Assembly: GCA_947311815.1 (NCBI GenBank)
Contig: CAMZMA010000064.1
Location: 1-18,039, forward strand
Source of the DNA: an uncultured Flavobacteriaceae bacterium
GTDB taxonomy: Bacteria > Bacteroidota > Bacteroidia > Flavobacteriales > Flavobacteriaceae
DNA length: 18,039 bases
Direction of reading: 5' to 3'
The position numbers were made by a program, and so were the translations under genes. This document shows positions 14,224-18,039 of the stretch, in pieces; within the stretch, counting starts at the first letter, position 1; each line of letters opens with the position of its first letter. The notes beneath the pieces were generated by a model that worked only from the letters and a program-made list of their open reading frames with translations, had not been told where the DNA came from and ran no database searches.

Positions 14224-17200
14224 ATGGCAGAAGACAAAAAATACTGGCAAAGTGTTGAAGAACTCAAAGGAAGTTCTGTTGTTGAAGCGCTAAGTAAAAA
14301 AGAATTTGTAAACGAAATACCTACAGATGCTTTTTTAGGAGATAAAGAAACTTTAGAAAATTCATCTACATCTCGTAGAGACTTTTTAAAATACGTAGGA
14401 TTTTCTACAGCAGCAGCCTCTTTAGCAGCCTGTGAAGGCTCTGTAAGAAAATCAATTCCTTACGTAATTAAACCAGATGATATTACCGTAGGTGTAGCAG
14501 ATTGGTATGCAACTACCGTTGCAGATGGTTTCGATTTTGCAAACGTGCTGGTAAAAACAAGAGAAGGTCGTCCTATCTTAGTGATGCCAAACAAAGAAGC
14601 AAGCGGAGCTACCAATGCAAGAGTGCAAGCATCTGTACTGTCTTTGTATGATAGTCAATTACGTGTAAAAGAACCAAGCAAAGGCGATAGCGAAATTCTT
14701 TGGGCAGATGCCGATAAAGAAATAGGTACAAAATTAGAAGAATTAAAAACAGCTAACAAACCTGTAGTATTATTAACAGGAACTTTAGCAAGCCCTTCTA
14801 CCGATAAAATTATTGCTGAATTTATTGCAAAATATCCAAATATAAAACATGTGGTGTATGATGCAATTTCAGAAAGTGGTACTTTAGATGCCTTTGAAGC
14901 GATGTACGGCAAACGTGCATTACCAAATTATCATTTCGATAAAGCAGGGGTTATTGTTTCTTTCGGAGCAGATTTCCTAGGCGATTGGCAAGGTGGTTTT
15001 GGTAAATCATATGCAGCAGGAAGAAAAGCATCCGAAGGGAAAATGTCTTACCACGTACAATTTGAAGCAAACATGTCTCTTACAGGAGCAAATGCTGATA
15101 AACGTATCAATGCAAAACCATCTGAACAAGTTTTTGGATTGTTAAACCTTTACAACGCAATAACGGGTGCAAATGTGCCATCAAAAGCGACCTCTTTTGA
15201 TGCTGAAATTAAAAAAGTAGCAGCATCATTACAAAAAGCAGGGACAAAAGGAGTTGTTGTTGCAGGTATTAATGATAAAAATGCACAATTAATTGCTTTG
15301 GCAATTAATAAAGCGTTAAATAGTGAAGTGATTGATGTAAACAATACGCTAAATATCCGTAAAGGAAATGATGCAGAAGTTGCTCAATTAGTTGCTGACA
15401 TGAATGCAGGTAAAGTAAACGGATTAATTACCTTTAATGTAAATCCGTTATATTCTTTAGCCAATGCAGCAGCATATAAATCTGGTATCGAAAAATTAGA
15501 ATTATCGGTTGCCATGACAGAACAAAATGATATGTCTGCTAATGAAATGCAGTACATGTTACCCATGTCTCATTTCTTAGAAAGCTGGGGCGATGTGTTA
15601 ATTTCTGAAGGAAACTACGGATTAATGCAACCTACCATTCAACCATTGTTTAACACACGTCAATTACAAGATGTATTGTTAACTTGGACAGGAAACACAA
15701 CAAAATATTACGATTATATCAAAGAGTTTTGGTCTGCTGAAGTTTTAGAAGGCGCATCATGGAATAAAACATTACATGACGGATTCTTTACTAAAGAAAA
15801 TACAGCTACTGTTACCGCTAACGATATTTCGATGTCAGAAGTTGCCACAACATTAGTAGCAAGTACAAAACCATCACAATACGAATTAAATTTATACACA
15901 TCAACTGCTTTAGGTGATGGTAAATTAGCCAACAATCCTTGGTTACAAGAATTACCAGATCCAATTACAAGAGCTGCTTGGGATAATTATTTAACCGTTT
16001 CTATGGCAGATGCTGCAGAACTTGGTTTTTCAAATCCTGTAAAAGATAACGGAGCAATTAATGGTAATTATGCAAACGTAACGGTTAACGGAGTAACTAT
16101 CGAAGATATTCCAGTAATGGTACAACCAGGACAAGCAAAAGGATCTGTAGGTTTGGCATTAGGATACGGTAGATTTTACGGATTAAAAGATGAAATGTAT
16201 GTAGGTGTAAATGCGTATCCATTTTTAATGGATGGAAACAATGTACAATACAATGTTAGCATTGAAAAAACATCTGGTATGCACAAATTTGCTTGTACAC
16301 AAGTACAAAGCACCATTGCAGGTCGTCATGAAATATTAAAAGAAGCTACGTTAGCTCAAGTACTACATAAAGATCCAAAAGATCATAAAAACGGGTGGAA
16401 CAAACCTGTAATTGTATCTTATGATCATAATGAAGTAGAAGGGCAAACAGTTGATTTATGGGCAGAACACAATAGAGAAATTGGACATCATTTTAATTTA
16501 TCTATCGATTTAACATCTTGTACAGGATGTGGAGCCTGTGTTGTGGCTTGTCATGCAGAAAACAATGTACCTGTTGTAGGTAAACATGAAGTGAGAGTAG
16601 GTAGAGATATGCACTGGTTGCGTATTGATAGATATTACTCTTCTAAAGTTAATAAAAGAGAAGATGCAGTTGCTCAAGGATTAAGCGGAGGAGATTTATT
16701 TGAAGTCTTAGAAAATCCTGCTGAAAACCCAACAGTTGCTTTCCAGCCAATGATGTGTCAGCATTGTAACCATGCACCTTGTGAAACAGTTTGTCCTGTG
16801 GCAGCAACATCACACGGTCGTCAGGGTCAAAATCAAATGGCTTATAACCGTTGTGTAGGAACAAGATATTGTGCAAACAACTGTCCGTATAGAGTACGTC
16901 GTTTTAATTGGTTCAACTATTCTAACAATGAAGAGTTTGACTTTAATATGAACAATGATTACGGTAAAATGGTATTAAATCCTGATGTTGTAGTGCGTTC
17001 AAGAGGAGTGATGGAAAAATGTTCTATGTGTATTCAAATGACACAAGCAACTATTTTAGAAGCTAAAAAACAAGGTAGTGCCGTAAAAGCAAATGAGTTT
17101 GAAACAGCTTGTTCTAGTGCATGTTCTACAGGAGCAATGGTCTTTGGAGATATTAATAACAAAGAAGACGAAGTTGCCAAATTAAAAGAAGATAAAAGAG

Positions 17201-17280
17201 CTTTCTACGTGTTAGACGCTGTTGGTACAAAACCAAACGTAGTTTATCAAGTGAAAGTTACAAATACAAACGAAGCGTAA
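14224..17280 (+). CDS. actB: Alternative complex III subunit B, Fe-S and Mo-like protein
   Basis: Peripheral subunit of alternative complex III, related to complex iron-sulfur molybdoenzymes. Residues 1-70 carry a late Tat-like signal: SRRDFLKYVGF (50-60), a small-residue core and the lipobox-like LAAC with C70. This suggests export and a lipid anchor. The middle (about 80-740) resembles the molybdopterin-oxidoreductase large subunit, which in ActB is known to lack the cofactor. The C-terminal ferredoxin-like part has four cysteine groups: C766/769/772/776, C845/848/853/857, C877/883/887 and C933/936/963/967. The group with only three cysteines fits one [3Fe-4S] beside three [4Fe-4S] clusters. 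At 1018 residues it is normal for the family. The 72-bp gap after actA holds no clear promoter; actC starts 21 bp after the stop. Confidence 0.93.
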   Translation: MAEDKKYWQSVEELKGSSVVEALSKKEFVNEIPTDAFLGDKETLENSSTSRRDFLKYVGFSTAAASLAACEGSVRKSIPYVIKPDDITVGVADWYATTVADGFDFANVLVKTREGRPILVMPNKEASGATNARVQASVLSLYDSQLRVKEPSKGDSEILWADADKEIGTKLEELKTANKPVVLLTGTLASPSTDKIIAEFIAKYPNIKHVVYDAISESGTLDAFEAMYGKRALPNYHFDKAGVIVSFGADFLGDWQGGFGKSYAAGRKASEGKMSYHVQFEANMSLTGANADKRINAKPSEQVFGLLNLYNAITGANVPSKATSFDAEIKKVAASLQKAGTKGVVVAGINDKNAQLIALAINKALNSEVIDVNNTLNIRKGNDAEVAQLVADMNAGKVNGLITFNVNPLYSLANAAAYKSGIEKLELSVAMTEQNDMSANEMQYMLPMSHFLESWGDVLISEGNYGLMQPTIQPLFNTRQLQDVLLTWTGNTTKYYDYIKEFWSAEVLEGASWNKTLHDGFFTKENTATVTANDISMSEVATTLVASTKPSQYELNLYTSTALGDGKLANNPWLQELPDPITRAAWDNYLTVSMADAAELGFSNPVKDNGAINGNYANVTVNGVTIEDIPVMVQPGQAKGSVGLALGYGRFYGLKDEMYVGVNAYPFLMDGNNVQYNVSIEKTSGMHKFACTQVQSTIAGRHEILKEATLAQVLHKDPKDHKNGWNKPVIVSYDHNEVEGQTVDLWAEHNREIGHHFNLSIDLTSCTGCGACVVACHAENNVPVVGKHEVRVGRDMHWLRIDRYYSSKVNKREDAVAQGLSGGDLFEVLENPAENPTVAFQPMMCQHCNHAPCETVCPVAATSHGRQGQNQMAYNRCVGTRYCANNCPYRVRRFNWFNYSNNEEFDFNMNNDYGKMVLNPDVVVRSRGVMEKCSMCIQMTQATILEAKKQGSAVKANEFETACSSACSTGAMVFGDINNKEDEVAKLKEDKRAFYVLDAVGTKPNVVYQVKVTNTNEA

Positions 17281-17301
17281 TTAAAAATTAAGATATAAAG
17301 T

Positions 17302-18039
17302 ATGTCTCATTACGAAGCACCTATTAGAGAACCCTTAGTACTTGGCGAAAAAAGTTACCATGACGTTACCGAGGATATTGCAAAACCTATAGAAGGGAAA
17401 GCAAATAGAAATTGGTATATAGCGTTTTATATCGCCTTAGCAGCAATGTTATGGGGATTTGGAGCAATTTTCTACACCGTAGGAACTGGTATCGGAGTTT
17501 GGGGATTAAGCAAGAACATTGGATGGGCTTGGGATATTACCAACTTTGTATGGTGGGTAGGTATCGGTCACGCAGGTACCTTAATCTCAGCAGTACTATT
17601 ATTATTCCGTCAAAAATGGAGAATGGCCATTAACCGTTCTGCAGAAGCAATGACCATTTTTGCGGTTTTTCAAGCAGGATTATTCCCAATCATTCACATG
17701 GGAAGACCTTGGAACGGATATTGGGTATTACCCATGCCAAACCAATTCGGGTCTTTGTGGGTAAACTTTAACTCACCATTATTGTGGGATGTGTTTGCAA
17801 TTTCTACCTATTTATCAGTATCATTAGTTTTCTGGTGGACAGGTTTATTGCCAGATTTTGCCATGATTAGAGACAGAGCTGTAAAACCTTTTCAAAAGAA
17901 AATTTACGCATTATTGTCTTTCGGATGGTCTGGTAGAGCAAAAGATTGGCAACGTTTTGAAGAAGTATCATTGGTATTAGCTGGTTTAGCAACACCTTTA
18001 GTACTTTCAGTACATACAATTGTATCGTTTGACTTTGCA
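17302..18039 (+). CDS. actC: Alternative complex III subunit C (NrfD/PsrC-like), 3' truncated
   Basis: Partial gene: ATG at 17302, open for 246 codons to the window edge. It begins MSHYEAPIREPLVLGEKSYHDVTEDI, the usual cytosolic start of ActC, then hydrophobic helices at about 40-60, 80-102, 115-132, 160-182 and 220-245. Histidines H90 (GIGHAGT), H132 (IHMGRPW) and H238 lie in or next to helices, as in NrfD/PsrC quinol-site proteins. The family subunit oxidises menaquinol in the membrane, and electrons pass to the ActB clusters and ActA hemes. It is 21 bp after actB and clearly in the same operon. The remaining helices, and probably actD-F and cytochrome oxidase genes, lie beyond the window. 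Confidence 0.92.
   Translation, partial: MSHYEAPIREPLVLGEKSYHDVTEDIAKPIEGKANRNWYIAFYIALAAMLWGFGAIFYTVGTGIGVWGLSKNIGWAWDITNFVWWVGIGHAGTLISAVLLLFRQKWRMAINRSAEAMTIFAVFQAGLFPIIHMGRPWNGYWVLPMPNQFGSLWVNFNSPLLWDVFAISTYLSVSLVFWWTGLLPDFAMIRDRAVKPFQKKIYALLSFGWSGRAKDWQRFEEVSLVLAGLATPLVLSVHTIVSFDFA

Noticed and set aside
17412..17633. 73-codon + strand frame inside actC
   Set aside because: It is out of frame with the open ActC reading frame starting at 17302, which has clear membrane helices and family motifs.

Overview
The window reads as ordinary chromosome from a low-GC marine-type member of the Bacteroidota, most likely family Flavobacteriaceae. The evidence is AT-rich DNA, no Shine-Dalgarno sequences before the starts, promoters of the TTTG-N19/20-TAnnTTTG type, a tRNA gene without encoded CCA, and a gene set typical of that family: GT117/DUF2723 membrane protein, a large IF2 with an RGG-rich linker, and alternative complex III. 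No genus can be named from the sequence alone.

Layout. Positions 1-297 are non-coding. They hold a weak terminator-like hairpin and a striking 124-nt near-perfect palindrome (155-278). An LtaS-type membrane phosphoglycerol/phosphoethanolamine transferase follows on the + strand (298-2259). It converges, with an 8-bp gap, on a minus-strand pair: a CE4 polysaccharide deacetylase and a 1030-residue DUF2723/GT117 membrane protein. This first third is therefore cell-envelope and glycan work. Next comes tRNA-Gln(UUG) with its own strong promoter. A 103-bp unit made of the tRNA 3' end, its terminator and an interspersed repeat is tandemly duplicated behind it. A minus-strand tandem UspA-domain protein follows.

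From 7458 a consensus promoter drives rimP-nusA-infB, the conserved ribosome maturation, transcription elongation and translation initiation operon. A terminator-like hairpin lies between the promoter and the likely rimP start at 7552. A perfect bidirectional terminator (12239-12269) separates infB from a convergent small SPOR-domain exported protein. From 12832 the respiratory alternative complex III operon begins: actA (multiheme cytochrome c), actB (Fe-S / molybdopterin-like subunit) and the first 246 codons of actC (NrfD/PsrC-like quinol-oxidising membrane subunit), which runs off the window. This complex oxidises menaquinol and passes electrons through the c hemes towards cytochrome oxidase.

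No phage, IS, CRISPR or defence genes are visible. I see no wholly new gene system. The least explained signals are non-coding: the long palindrome, the duplicated tRNA tail/terminator, the rimP leader hairpin and the hairpins between nusA and infB.
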